From Opitutia bacterium (lineage in GTDB: Bacteria > Verrucomicrobiota > Verrucomicrobiia > Opitutales > Opitutaceae): a DNA stretch of 40,727 nt. Where the stretch lies: the NCBI GenBank assembly GCA_947474365.1, contig CANJIU010000089.1:1-40727 (forward strand). The letters are read 5' to 3'. The translations under genes and the position numbers were made by a program. Positions 1 to 8,739 of the stretch are shown here, piece by piece; position 1 is the first letter of the stretch, and every line of letters begins with the position of its first letter. The notes under the pieces are model-generated. The model was not told the DNA's origin, searched no databases, and saw nothing but the letters and a program-made list of their open reading frames with translations.

Positions 1-1
1 C

Positions 2-76
2 CAACAGCACCGGCTCGAAAAACGGGCCGCCGAAATGGGCTTCGCCCTCACTCCCATCCATGCCCAAACAGTATAA
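2..76 (+). CDS. possible 3' end of an unidentified protein (partial)
   Basis: An open frame enters from the left edge and ends at TAA 74-76, giving 24 residues that include RLEKRAAEMGFALTP. The stretch reads like the amphipathic C-terminal end of a protein, possibly a transposase, but it is too short to identify. It runs towards the minus-strand DUF1501 gene, so the two would be convergent. It could equally be chance reading in GC-rich DNA. Confidence 0.3.
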   Translation, partial: QQHRLEKRAAEMGFALTPIHAQTV

Positions 77-86
77 GTTCATTGGC

Positions 87-163
87 AGCGTAGCGAAGAA
101 TCCAATTTGATCTTCGCGGCGTTTTCAGAAGAGCGAACGTCTTGATGGATTCTTCGCTGCGCT
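87..163. repeat. 17-bp inverted repeat, hairpin-type intergenic repeat
   Basis: The left arm at 87-103 (AGCGTAGCGAAGAATCC) pairs with the right arm at 147-163 (GGATTCTTCGCTGCGCT) at 16 of 17 positions, with a 43-base loop. It lies between the possible left-edge gene and the end of the DUF1501 gene, where it could act as a bidirectional terminator. It could also be a dispersed repeat, since the right arm plus the following 'cagaatgac' resembles a motif common between genes in several phyla. Confidence 0.55.
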
Positions 164-200
164 CAGAATGACAAACAGGACGACCCTTTTTCGACGCCCG

Positions 201-1643
201 CTACGCCAGGATGCCGTTCACCACGGTCGCCTTCTCCACGCCGGAGAGACGGAAGTCGAGGCCCTGGAAGCGATGCGTGAGCCGTTCGTGGTCGACGCCG
301 AGCAGGTGCAGGATCGTGGCGTGGAGGTCGCGCACGTGGACGGGGTTTTCGGCGACGTTGTAACTGAAGTCATCCGTCGCGCCGTAGGTGAGACCGGGCT
401 TCACGCCGCCGCCGGCGAGCCACATCGTGAAACAGCGCGGATGGTGATCGCGTCCGGCCTCCGGGCTGTCCCACTGGCCCTGCCCGGCGACGCCGCGGCC
501 GAATTCGCCGCCCCAGATCACAAGCGTGTCGTCGAGGAGGCCACGGCGCTTGAGGTCGGTGACGAGGGCCGCGCTCGGCTGGTCAGTGTCGCGGCAGCGC
601 GCGGTGCACCACGAGGTGAGGCGGCTGTGGTGGTCCCAATCAGGATGGAAGAGCTGAATGAAACGCACGCCGCGTTCGACGAGCCGGCGCGCCAGGATGC
701 AATTCGCCGCATAGCTGCCGGCGCGCCGTGAGTCGGGGCCGTAGAGGTTGAAGACGTCGTCGGGTTCGTCGCGGAGATCGGTCAGCTCGGGCACGCTCGT
801 CTGCATGCGGTAGGCCATCTCGTATTGGCGGATGCGCGTGGCGATTTCCGGATCGCCGGTCTGGTCGAGGCGCAGCTGGTTCATCTCGCCGAGCGCGTCG
901 AGCATCCCACGGCGGACTTCGCGCGGCAGGCCGTCGGGATCGCGCAGGTAGAGCACGGGGTCGCGGGCGTTGCGCAGTTTCACGCCTTGGTAGCGCGACG
1001 GCAGGAATCCGCTGCCCCAATAGTGATCGTAGAGCGGCTGGTCACTCGGGCGCTGCATCTTGGAGATGAGCACGAGGTAGTCGGGCAGGTTGCGGTTCGT
1101 ACTGCCGAGCCCGTAGCTCACCCAGGCGCCGATGCTGGGCCGGCCCGGGATCTGATGGCCGGTGAGAAACTTCGTCATGGCCGGCGCGTGGTTGATCTCG
1201 TCGGTGTGCATCGACTTGATGAAGCACACGTCGTCCGCGATCCGGGAAAGGTGCGGCAACCACTCGCTGATCGTCGCGCCGCTCCGGCCGTGGCGGGCGA
1301 ACTTTGTCGCGGCGGGTTTGATCAGCTGCTTTTGCTTCGACGTCATCGTCGTCAACCGCTGGCCCTGCCGCACCGAGTCGGGCAACTCGACGCCGGCCCA
1401 CTTCATCAGGCCGGGCTTTTCGTCAAAAAGTTCGATCTGCGACGGCCCGCCCGACTGCGTGAGAAAGATCACGCGCTTCGCCTTGGGTGCAAAGTGGGGC
1501 AGCCCGGAAAGGCCGAGAGCGTCACTCCCGGTCGCAGTCGCGCCCAGCGCGCGGCCGAGCAGCGACGAGAGCGCCATCGCACCGAGAGAGACCCCGGTGC
1601 ATTGACCGAGAAAATAACGGCGGGTGATGTCGAGCGAACTCAT
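201..1643 (-). CDS. DUF1501 domain protein, Tat-exported
   Basis: 480 aa. The N-terminus has a twin-arginine signal (RRYFLG at residues 8-13) followed by a hydrophobic stretch of Ala, Leu and Gly, so export in folded form is likely. The body matches the DUF1501 family of Planctomycetes and Verrucomicrobia, which has a sulfatase/alkaline-phosphatase-like fold. Recognisable segments are VIFLTQSGGPSQIELFDEKP near residue 60, the WGGEFGR motif near residue 380, then a GRDHHP motif and a MWLAGGGVKPG segment. The enzymatic activity of the family is not established to my knowledge. The gene is the last of a minus-strand run, 19 bp after the NHL-propeller gene. DUF1501 genes are usually found beside DUF1549/DUF1553 genes, as here. 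The ATG at 1643 is chosen because the Tat signal follows at once. Confidence 0.9.
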   Translation of the reverse strand: MSSLDITRRYFLGQCTGVSLGAMALSSLLGRALGATATGSDALGLSGLPHFAPKAKRVIFLTQSGGPSQIELFDEKPGLMKWAGVELPDSVRQGQRLTTMTSKQKQLIKPAATKFARHGRSGATISEWLPHLSRIADDVCFIKSMHTDEINHAPAMTKFLTGHQIPGRPSIGAWVSYGLGSTNRNLPDYLVLISKMQRPSDQPLYDHYWGSGFLPSRYQGVKLRNARDPVLYLRDPDGLPREVRRGMLDALGEMNQLRLDQTGDPEIATRIRQYEMAYRMQTSVPELTDLRDEPDDVFNLYGPDSRRAGSYAANCILARRLVERGVRFIQLFHPDWDHHSRLTSWCTARCRDTDQPSAALVTDLKRRGLLDDTLVIWGGEFGRGVAGQGQWDSPEAGRDHHPRCFTMWLAGGGVKPGLTYGATDDFSYNVAENPVHVRDLHATILHLLGVDHERLTHRFQGLDFRLSGVEKATVVNGILA

Positions 1644-1662
1644 CGGTGGAGGAAAACCGGAT

Positions 1663-2757
1663 TCATGCCTCGCGGTGCAATTTGTAGGGATAGACGTTGC
1701 CGCTGTTCCATTGGCAGACGTAGAGATCGCCGCGGTCGTCGACGCAGACGTCGTGGCAATTGTCGAACACCGGCTGGTCCTGGAGCATCACCTGCAGGCG
1801 GCCGTCCCGGTAATCGGGCGCCTGGCCACCGGGATTCGAGACGACGCGGTCGTTTTCGTCGAGGATGGTGACGAAGCCGCGTTTCTGCCACATCCGGAAA
1901 TCGCCGGGCTTGGCGCCGAAACAGACTCCTGAATACAGATGGCGCCCCGCGATGACGGGGCGGCTGACGTAGGCGCCCGGCAGATAGACGCCGCGGACGT
2001 GTTCGCCCTCGAGGGTGAACCAGTTGAATTCGTTGCGAATCCGCTCGGTGCAGACCAGGAGCGGCTTGGGTCCGCGGGTGTCGAGCGCGATGCCGTGCGC
2101 CTGCATGAACTTCCCCGGATTGGTTGGCTGCGTGCTCTTGCCGCCGAATTTGCTGAGAAACTTCCCGGTCCGATCGAAGCGCAGCACGAACTGCGACCCG
2201 TAGCCGTCTGCGACGTAGATGTCGCCGTTCGGCCCGACGGCCGTCTCCGTGGGATTGTAGTTGTCCTTGATCGTATAGGCCCCGCACTTGGACGCGTGCG
2301 GCAGCTCGAGCGCGATCTCGCCGCCGAGGGTCGTCTTCACGACGCGGCCGGTCCCGGTGTCGGTGACGTAGAGAAATTCCTTCCCCCCCGCCTCGCGGTG
2401 CAGCGTGAGCCCGTGGGCGCCGCCGAATCCGAGCGTCCACGAGCCGAGCAAGGTGCCCTTCCGGTCGTAGATGAGGACGTTGTTCTGTTTGTGGTTGGTC
2501 AGCAGGAAGAGCCGGCCGTCGGCGGCCTGAACCATCTCGTGACAATCCTTCACCGGAAACTTGGCCGAATCCGCCTGGCTCCAGCGCAGGTCCGCGCGAT
2601 AGCGGAACGCGCCGTGACCGATGACCGCACCGTGCAGCGCTGGCGCCGTCTTGCTCTGCGCCCGCACAAACGGCGCGGCCAAGGCGCCACCCACGAGCGC
2701 GAGCGAGCCGTTTTTCAAAAAAGTGCGACGAGTGGGGGAGAAGGGCGGGTTATTCAT
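1663..2757 (-). CDS. NHL-repeat beta-propeller protein, Tat-exported
   Basis: 364 aa from the ATG at 2757. The open frame extends upstream to 2877, but the Tat signal (RRTFLK at residues 10-15, then a Gly/Ala/Leu helix ending AAPFVRA) begins just after this ATG. The mature part is built from repeats of the NHL/6-bladed propeller type, such as GPNGDIYVADGYGSQFVLRF, LLGSWTLGFGGAHGLTLH and CVDDRGDLYVCQWNSGNVYP. Such propellers in the periplasm are usually binding scaffolds or peptidyl-glycine-lyase-like; no catalytic set can be assigned. The start overlaps the end of the DUF1549/DUF1553 gene by 8 bp, so the two are probably translationally coupled. DUF1501 follows 19 bp downstream. An NHL gene between these two partners is notable. 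Confidence 0.85.
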   Translation of the reverse strand: MNNPPFSPTRRTFLKNGSLALVGGALAAPFVRAQSKTAPALHGAVIGHGAFRYRADLRWSQADSAKFPVKDCHEMVQAADGRLFLLTNHKQNNVLIYDRKGTLLGSWTLGFGGAHGLTLHREAGGKEFLYVTDTGTGRVVKTTLGGEIALELPHASKCGAYTIKDNYNPTETAVGPNGDIYVADGYGSQFVLRFDRTGKFLSKFGGKSTQPTNPGKFMQAHGIALDTRGPKPLLVCTERIRNEFNWFTLEGEHVRGVYLPGAYVSRPVIAGRHLYSGVCFGAKPGDFRMWQKRGFVTILDENDRVVSNPGGQAPDYRDGRLQVMLQDQPVFDNCHDVCVDDRGDLYVCQWNSGNVYPYKLHREA

Positions 2758-5700
2758 GAGTGATCGCTTCATCCAGGTTGAGCGCCAGGCTGGCCGCGAG
2801 CGTGTAGGCGGCGAGTTCGGAAACGGAAACACTGGCATCCGGCGCGGCCTGACCGAGGCGCGTGAACGTCGCCGCATCGGCGGGATGGGCCCGATAGTGC
2901 GTGAGGGCGCGGTTCAGTTCGCGGGTCAGAATGGACAGTTCGCGGTCGGTGGCATCGCGCGACAACACGTGGCGGATGAGGAGTCGGAGTCGCCGTTCGG
3001 GCGTGCCGTTGAGTTTGAGCATCGTGGTGGCGAGGGCGCGAGAGGCTTCGAGGTAGGTCTGGTCGTTGAGGAGCGTGAGGGCCTGCAACGGCGTGTTCGT
3101 GCGGCTGGTGCCGACTTCGCAGGTGCGGCGCTGGGCCGAGTCGAAAAGAAACGTGGGCGCAATTGCCCGCCGCCAGAATGCGTAGAGCGTGCGCCGGTAT
3201 TGCGCTGCGCCCTCGCTCGGCTCGTAACGGAAACGGCCCATGAACATCTCCTCCCACACGCCCTCCGGCTGATAGGGTTTCAGCGGCGGACCACCGAGCG
3301 CGGGATTAAGCAACCCGGCCGCATGGAGCGCCGCGTCGCGCAGCATCCAACTCGGCAAACGAAAACGCGGACCGCGGGCGAGCAGGCGGTTTTGCGGATC
3401 GCGCGTGAGGAGGGCGGCGCTGACCGCCGAGTCCTGCCGATAGGTCGCACTCATCACGATTTGAGTAAGGAGGTGCTTCACGTCCCAGCCGCTCTCCATG
3501 AATTCCACTGCGAGCCAGTCCAGCAGCTCGGGATGCGATGGTCGCTCGCCCTGCAGACCAAAATCCTCGGGCGTGCGCACGAGGCCGGCGCCAAACAGCA
3601 TCTGCCAGAGGTGATTTGCCAGCACGCGGGCAGTGAGCGGATTTTCGCGCGAGACGACCCAACGGGCGAGGCCGAGCCGCGTCTTCGTTTCACCTTCGGG
3701 CCAGGGCGCGATGGCGGCGGGTACTCCGGGCGACACGCGCTCGCCGTGCTTGTCCCAGATTCCGCGCTCCAAAACAAATGAGTCGCGAGGTTCGGCGCGT
3801 TCGGCCAGCACCATGACGTTCAGTTTGCCGGTCGCCTTCTTGACGTCCGTGAGCTGGCGTTTGGCGCGATCCAGCGCGTTCCTGGGCTCCCGGTACGGTG
3901 CGTGGTCCTCGAGAAACTGTTCGAAGAGCCTCGCGCGCAGTTCGGGCTCGATTGGCGGGGACTCGTCGATCGACGCCCGGGCCAGCACTTCCAAGGGTGC
4001 GGGCTTCATGCTACGGACGGCCTCGCCCGGCTGGTCGCTCGCGGAGAGCCGGAACCGGCCGATGTTGGCGTCGCCATCGGTGGAGCGATGCCGGAGTTCA
4101 AACACGAGTTCCTCGTCCGGCTCGAGAGTGAGCGGTTCGGCGAGGGCGAAGACGGCGGTGTGCGGTGTGATTTCCTTGGCGCCCCGCGTGGTCCAGCCGT
4201 TGCGCGGGTCGTCGTCGAGCACGCCCTTGATGTCGCCGTAGGCGCGGTCGCCCTTCTGCGGCGTCGAATAATCCGCCACGGCCGAATTCACGAGGATGTC
4301 CCGGATCTGCGAACTCCCGCGGCGTCGCACCTGGACCTTGATGTCGGTGAGAATGAACTCTCCCGACTTGCCACGGGAGAATTTTCCGTCGGTGTGCGCC
4401 GCGTCCGGCAACACTTCGAGCTTCAACCCAGTGAGCCGTCGGAGCGGGACCGTTGTGATGAAGCGGTAGTCGTCCTGATTGGGATTCGCTCCGTCGGCGT
4501 GGACGGAACCATCGGCGTCGGCGGCGAGGAGTGTGCCTTCGCTCGCCTCAAGCGCCGTCGCCCGCAGCAGATGCCACGCGGAAAATCCGCCGCGTACGTC
4601 ACCGCGACGTGCCGCGAGCCAGGCGGCGAAGGCCGGCTCTGCGTCCACTCGGGCGCGCGCCTCGGCGGGGGCACGTTCGGCGACGACCTTTTCCGCGTCC
4701 GCCAGGGCGCGTGCCGTGTACGGCGACTGGTAGGCGAGGTACGGTTTCGCTTCCTTCCCGGCCTTGCCGTCCTCGTCGATGCTGTTGAAGAACGCGGTGA
4801 GGCTGTAGTAGTCGGCGTGCGATATCGGATCGAATTTATGCGCGTGGCATTGGGTGCACCCGAGCGTGAGACCCAGCCACGTGGTGCCGATGGTGTTCAC
4901 GCGGTCGATGACATAGTCGACGCGTGATTCGTCGGGATCGCGGCCGCCTTCGCCGTTGGTCATGTGGTTGCGGTGAAAACACGTCGCGAGTTTTTGCTCC
5001 GGCGTGGCGTCCGGCAGCAGGTCGCCCGCGAATTGCTCGAGTGTGAACTGGTCGAAGCGTTGGTTGGCGTTGAACGCCGCCACCACCCAGTCGCGCCAGG
5101 GCCAGTTCGTGCGGTCCGAGTCCTGTTGGAATCCATCGGTGTCAGCATAACGCGCCGCATCCAACCACCACATCGCCATGCGCTCGCCAAAATGCGGTGA
5201 CGCGAGCAGGCGCTGGACGAGTTTTCCGTAGGCGTCCGGGCTGGTGTCATGGACAAATGCGTCCACCTCCTCTGGCGTGGGCGGCAGCCCGGTCAGGTCG
5301 AACGACACCCGCCGAATCAACGTGTGCTTCGCCGCTTCTCGCGCGGGGAAGAGCCCCTCCTGGCTGAGTCGGGCGGCGACGAGGTGATCGATGGCGTTGC
5401 GGTCGGCCGGCGTTGCGATGCGCGTCGGTTTTTCCAACGACCAATGCCGGCCCCACGGTGCACCTTCGGCGATCCAGCGGCGGAGCACATCGGCCTGCGC
5501 GGCGGAGAGCCGCGGCTTGTGCGACTTCGGCGGTGGCATGACCTCTTCGTCATCCTGCGAGAGGATTCGCTTGATCATCTCGCTCGCCTCGGGTTGGCCC
5601 GGCACCACTGCGCGTACGGCGTCATCCGTCGCACCTTCGCGGGTATCGAGCCGCAGGTCGGCTTTCCGGTGGCTCTCGTCGCGCCCGTGGCAGGAGAAAC

Positions 5701-5815
5701 AGTTTTCCGAGAGGAGGGGCAGGACCTCGCGGCTGAAATTCACCGGAGCAGCCGCCCGCGCCGCCGGCAGGGCGAGCGCAACGAAGGCGAACAACGGCGT
5801 GGGGAACCATTTCAT
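2750..5815 (-). CDS. PSCyt1-DUF1549-DUF1553 cytochrome-type exported protein
   Basis: 1021 aa with a Sec signal peptide (MKWFPTPLFAFVALALPAARA). A c-type haem motif CFSCH is at residues 39-43 (planctomycete cytochrome C domain, PSCyt1). A DUF1549 region follows, with WWLDAARYADTDGFQQD, a second CxxCH (CTQCHAHKFDPI) and ADYYSLTAFFNSIDE. An inserted beta-rich region of about 250 residues comes next (GSVHADGANPNQDDYRFITT onward), with short Asp/Gly-rich strands resembling a carbohydrate-binding jelly roll. The C-terminal DUF1553 has ARVLANHLWQMLFGAGLV, TPEDFGLQGERPSHPELLDW and RRTCEVGTSRTNTPLQALTL. Haem attachment is expected from CxxCH in an exported protein; the reaction is unknown. It is clearly longer than the 776-aa paralogue at 30767-33097, mainly because of the insert. 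It is the first gene of the three-gene tail of the cluster. Confidence 0.9.
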   Translation of the reverse strand: MKWFPTPLFAFVALALPAARAAAPVNFSREVLPLLSENCFSCHGRDESHRKADLRLDTREGATDDAVRAVVPGQPEASEMIKRILSQDDEEVMPPPKSHKPRLSAAQADVLRRWIAEGAPWGRHWSLEKPTRIATPADRNAIDHLVAARLSQEGLFPAREAAKHTLIRRVSFDLTGLPPTPEEVDAFVHDTSPDAYGKLVQRLLASPHFGERMAMWWLDAARYADTDGFQQDSDRTNWPWRDWVVAAFNANQRFDQFTLEQFAGDLLPDATPEQKLATCFHRNHMTNGEGGRDPDESRVDYVIDRVNTIGTTWLGLTLGCTQCHAHKFDPISHADYYSLTAFFNSIDEDGKAGKEAKPYLAYQSPYTARALADAEKVVAERAPAEARARVDAEPAFAAWLAARRGDVRGGFSAWHLLRATALEASEGTLLAADADGSVHADGANPNQDDYRFITTVPLRRLTGLKLEVLPDAAHTDGKFSRGKSGEFILTDIKVQVRRRGSSQIRDILVNSAVADYSTPQKGDRAYGDIKGVLDDDPRNGWTTRGAKEITPHTAVFALAEPLTLEPDEELVFELRHRSTDGDANIGRFRLSASDQPGEAVRSMKPAPLEVLARASIDESPPIEPELRARLFEQFLEDHAPYREPRNALDRAKRQLTDVKKATGKLNVMVLAERAEPRDSFVLERGIWDKHGERVSPGVPAAIAPWPEGETKTRLGLARWVVSRENPLTARVLANHLWQMLFGAGLVRTPEDFGLQGERPSHPELLDWLAVEFMESGWDVKHLLTQIVMSATYRQDSAVSAALLTRDPQNRLLARGPRFRLPSWMLRDAALHAAGLLNPALGGPPLKPYQPEGVWEEMFMGRFRYEPSEGAAQYRRTLYAFWRRAIAPTFLFDSAQRRTCEVGTSRTNTPLQALTLLNDQTYLEASRALATTMLKLNGTPERRLRLLIRHVLSRDATDRELSILTRELNRALTHYRAHPADAATFTRLGQAAPDASVSVSELAAYTLAASLALNLDEAITHE

Positions 5816-6109
5816 GCGCGAGCAGAATACCTGACGGAGCGAAAAGACAACGTGCTTTGCGCGGGTCTTTATGACGACCCTCGGCGTCGGCGCGAGCGAT
5901 TGGCTGGGCGGGAGCCGACCTGCCAGGGTTGGGGATTCATCTCAATTTTGCGACACTGGGGACGCGACGCCCTCGTCGCGTTTCTCCGGCGACGGGGGCG
6001 TCGCCGCTCCAGCGCGCTGACGATTGTCGTCAATGGGTGGAGCGAGTTGACCTCACGGCCAGCGTCTTGAGATCAAGCCGCTCCTCGTCGACTGAATATC
6101 TCCGTAGGC
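5816..6109. other. non-coding gap within the minus-strand cluster
   Basis: 294 bases between the oxidoreductase and the DUF1549/DUF1553 gene. I see no supported gene. It holds one copy of a dispersed 26-bp repeat (5956-5981), followed by further short GC-rich palindromes (GGCGACGGGGGCGTCGCC near 5988-6005). It may contain a terminator for the upstream genes and a promoter for the three downstream ones; no promoter could be pinned down. Confidence 0.6.
5956..5981 (+). repeat. 26-bp dispersed repeat, copy 1
   Basis: Begins CTGGGGACGCGACGCC and ends CGTCGCGT. The inner part forms a hairpin of CGCGACG with CGTCGCG around a 4-base loop. An identical 26-bp copy lies inverted at 28049-28074, and a copy with two changes lies at 22691-22716. 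All three are in intergenic DNA. Confidence 0.75.
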
Positions 6110-7432
6110 TTACGCGCCCGGATACACCCACGGTGCGCGGTACGGGCGGCTCAGGAGTTGATTCGCCTCGGGATCGCCGGTGATTTGCTCCGTCGCGGCG
6201 TCCCACGCGATGCTGCGGCCCACCCGCCACGAGACCATGCCCAATAACGGGAGCACGGTGGCGCGGTGGGCGAGTTCGATGCCCGCGATCGGCGCGCGAC
6301 GCTGGTCGATCGCCTCCATGAAGTCCGCCCAGAGCAACGCGATGTTGTGTCCGTCGGGCTCCTGCAATTGAGCGTTTTCGTGCTGGATCTTCCCGCTCTT
6401 GGCCGCGGGATAAAAGGTCCAGCCGTCGCGCCACCCGATGTGCAGCACGCCCTTCGTCCCGTAGAAATACGCGCCGATCTTGTGCTTCTCGCTGTTGTTG
6501 TCGGCGAAGCGCCGGTGCTCCCACACGCACGTGAATTTCTCGAACTCGTACGTCGCCACCTGGTGGTCGGGACTGTCGCTCGTCTGCTCCTTGTCGTTCA
6601 GCACCGCCGCGCCCCGCACCGGCCGGCCGCCGGCGCAGAAGATGCGCCTGGGATAGCTTTCGCCGCTCCACCACAGCACCTGATCGAGCCAGTGCACGCC
6701 CCAGTCGCCGAGCTGGCCGTTGGCGTAATCCAGATAATTTCTCCAGCCGCCGGGGTGGATGCGCTTGTTGAACGGCCGCAGCGGCGCGGGACCGCACCAG
6801 AAATTCCAGTCCATCCCGTCGGGTGGCGTCTCGTTCGGCGACGGCTTTTCCACGTCGCCACCGCCATGGGCGAAGAGCCGCACCATTCCCACCTCGCCGA
6901 CCGCGCCGGACTTGAGGAACTTCATCCCGCTGACGTGGTGCGGGCCGATGCGGCGGTGCAGGCCGATCTGCGCGACCCGTCCGCTGGCGCGCGCGGCTTT
7001 GAGCATCGCGCGGCTTTCGTTCACGGTGTGGCCGGTCGGTTTTTCCACGAACACGTGCGCCCCGGCTTCGAGCGCCGCGATCGTGTTGAGGGCGTGCCAG
7101 TGGTCCGGCGTGGCGATGATGGCGATGTCCGGCTTCTCCCGCGCCAGGAGCTCGCGGTAGTCTTTGTAGATTTTCGGCGTGTCGCCGCTGAGTCCGTTGA
7201 CTTGATCGGCGGCGACCTCGAGGGCGGTGGCGTCGACGTCGGCCAGGGCCACCGCCTGACAGCGGCCGGATGCCATCGCTTCCTTGAGGATGTTCTTTCC
7301 CCACCAGCCGGAACCAATCAGGGCGGTGCGAAACTTTCGGGACGGCGCGGCCGCGCGGATATAGGGCGCCGCCGTGAGCGCGGCGCCGGCAATGACGGAG
7401 GTGCGAAGGAAGGATCGCCGGTCAAGCGGCAT
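6110..7432 (-). CDS. Gfo/Idh/MocA-family oxidoreductase, Tat-exported
   Basis: 440 aa from the ATG at 7432. The open frame runs on to 7813, but those residues are antisense to the neighbouring gene and the Tat signal starts here (RRSFLR at residues 5-10, then TSVIAGAALTAAPYIRA). A Rossmann nucleotide-binding motif follows (ALIGSGWWGKN, about 37-47), then ADVDATAL, ATPDHWHALN near 108 and the family signature EKP at 130-132. The fold oxidises or reduces sugars with a tightly bound NAD(P). Tat-exported, periplasmic versions are common in Verrucomicrobia and Planctomycetes and include glycosidase-like members. The substrate cannot be read from sequence. It lies 11 bp after the PQQ-propeller gene, so co-transcription is likely. 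Confidence 0.9.
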   Translation of the reverse strand: MPLDRRSFLRTSVIAGAALTAAPYIRAAAPSRKFRTALIGSGWWGKNILKEAMASGRCQAVALADVDATALEVAADQVNGLSGDTPKIYKDYRELLAREKPDIAIIATPDHWHALNTIAALEAGAHVFVEKPTGHTVNESRAMLKAARASGRVAQIGLHRRIGPHHVSGMKFLKSGAVGEVGMVRLFAHGGGDVEKPSPNETPPDGMDWNFWCGPAPLRPFNKRIHPGGWRNYLDYANGQLGDWGVHWLDQVLWWSGESYPRRIFCAGGRPVRGAAVLNDKEQTSDSPDHQVATYEFEKFTCVWEHRRFADNNSEKHKIGAYFYGTKGVLHIGWRDGWTFYPAAKSGKIQHENAQLQEPDGHNIALLWADFMEAIDQRRAPIAGIELAHRATVLPLLGMVSWRVGRSIAWDAATEQITGDPEANQLLSRPYRAPWVYPGA

Positions 7433-7443
7433 GTGGGGCGGGG

Positions 7444-8679
7444 TTATTTTTTGCGCACGTCGATGACGGCGACATCTCCACCCGTAGTGCGGCAATAGAT
7501 CAGTCCGTTGGCAAGCACCGGCGCGGCCCAGCATTTGCCGTCGAGAATTTTGGCGGTGGCCGTCGGCTTGAACCCGTCTGGTGACGCTGGCGCGATCAGT
7601 AGCGTCCCGGTTCCGCTGATGGCGATCAACTTCCCGTCGGCCAGGCTCAGGGCTCCGGTGCGAAAATCCTTGTGTGCCCATTTCTCCGCTCCGGTCGCGA
7701 ACTCCAGGCATTTCAGAGACGCAATCGAGGTGGTGTCGCCGTCCACGCCGTAGAGATGCCCCTCGTGGAGCACCGCCGCGTTCAGCTGCGTCCGCATCGC
7801 CCTGACTTTCCAAACCTCCTCGGGTTCACCGGCGGCGAGCTTGAAAAGCGCTGCGCCCTTGCCGTACCCCGTCGAGAGGAACATCCGGCCACCGCTCACG
7901 ATCGGGTCGGCCGCGTTGACGCCGTACTCCGTCACCCAGCGCACCCGCCACGCCTCCTTGCCGTCGTCCGGATTGACCGCGAGGTACGATTGCGAGGAGC
8001 CCAACAGCACCAGTGTCCGGCCGTCGAGTTCCACGGGCAGCGGTGTCGAGTAGCCGGAGTTCTTGTCGGCGGATTTCCAGACGACCGCGCCGGTAGCCTT
8101 GTCGAGCGCCACGCCGGACTCACCGACGTTCAGGATCAGCCGGCCGCCGAGCACGAGCGGTGCGCCGGTGAAACCCCAATCGGGAACGCGAATCCCGGTT
8201 TGTTTTTGCACGTTCACGTTCCAGACGATCTTGCCGCTCGCCGCTTCGAAACAAAACGCATCGCCCCAGCGGCTCAGCACGTAGAGCCGGTCGCCGTCCA
8301 GGGTTGGCGTGCCAGTGGTGCCGCCCTCGAAAAACTTGTCGCCGAGCTCGGCGGCATAGCTGTGCTTCCAGATCGATTTTCCGGTTGTCGCTTCAAAGCA
8401 GAACACCGTGTCCTTGCCGTCGGCGTGGCCGAGCGTGAAAACGCGTCCGCCGCCGACGACAAACGACGACGGGCCGAGTCCGACCTTCGCCTTCCACGCG
8501 ATCGTCGGGCCTGAGGCTGGCCACTGATCGAGCCAGCCTTTCTCCTCGGAGATGCCGTTGCGCTTCGGACCGCGCCATTGGGGCCAGTCGGCCGCGTGGG
8601 CCGGGACGAGAAATGCGGCGAGGGCGAGGCCGGCGGCGTGGCGAATGAAGGCCGGAAGAGTCGGGTGAGTGGGACGCAT
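7444..8679 (-). CDS. PQQ-like (BamB-type) beta-propeller protein, exported
   Basis: 411 aa from the ATG at 8679; a GTG at 8709 is an alternative start. The signal peptide is ALAAFLVPAHA followed by the mature start ADWPQWRGPKRNGISEEKGW, which opens many planctomycete/verrucomicrobial PQQ-like proteins. Repeated blades of the form 'CFEATTGKSIWKH', 'CFEAASGKIVWNV', 'ALDKATGAVVWKS' and 'AVNPDDGKEAWRV' identify an eight-bladed quinoprotein-like propeller. No evident PQQ-binding residues or CxxC disulfide were recognised, so it is probably a binding or scaffold protein and not a dehydrogenase. It sits 60 bp after the BNR gene and 11 bp before the oxidoreductase. Confidence 0.9.
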   Translation of the reverse strand: MRPTHPTLPAFIRHAAGLALAAFLVPAHAADWPQWRGPKRNGISEEKGWLDQWPASGPTIAWKAKVGLGPSSFVVGGGRVFTLGHADGKDTVFCFEATTGKSIWKHSYAAELGDKFFEGGTTGTPTLDGDRLYVLSRWGDAFCFEAASGKIVWNVNVQKQTGIRVPDWGFTGAPLVLGGRLILNVGESGVALDKATGAVVWKSADKNSGYSTPLPVELDGRTLVLLGSSQSYLAVNPDDGKEAWRVRWVTEYGVNAADPIVSGGRMFLSTGYGKGAALFKLAAGEPEEVWKVRAMRTQLNAAVLHEGHLYGVDGDTTSIASLKCLEFATGAEKWAHKDFRTGALSLADGKLIAISGTGTLLIAPASPDGFKPTATAKILDGKCWAAPVLANGLIYCRTTGGDVAVIDVRKK

Positions 8680-8739
8680 GGGACGGAGGTGGGCTGAACG
8701 CAGGATCACGTTAGGTCGGTTGTCTGTTCGTCTCGCCGG

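Noticed and set aside
7433..7813. 127-codon N-terminal extension of the oxidoreductase
   Set aside because: It overlaps the same-strand PQQ gene in another frame; the Tat signal begins at 7432.
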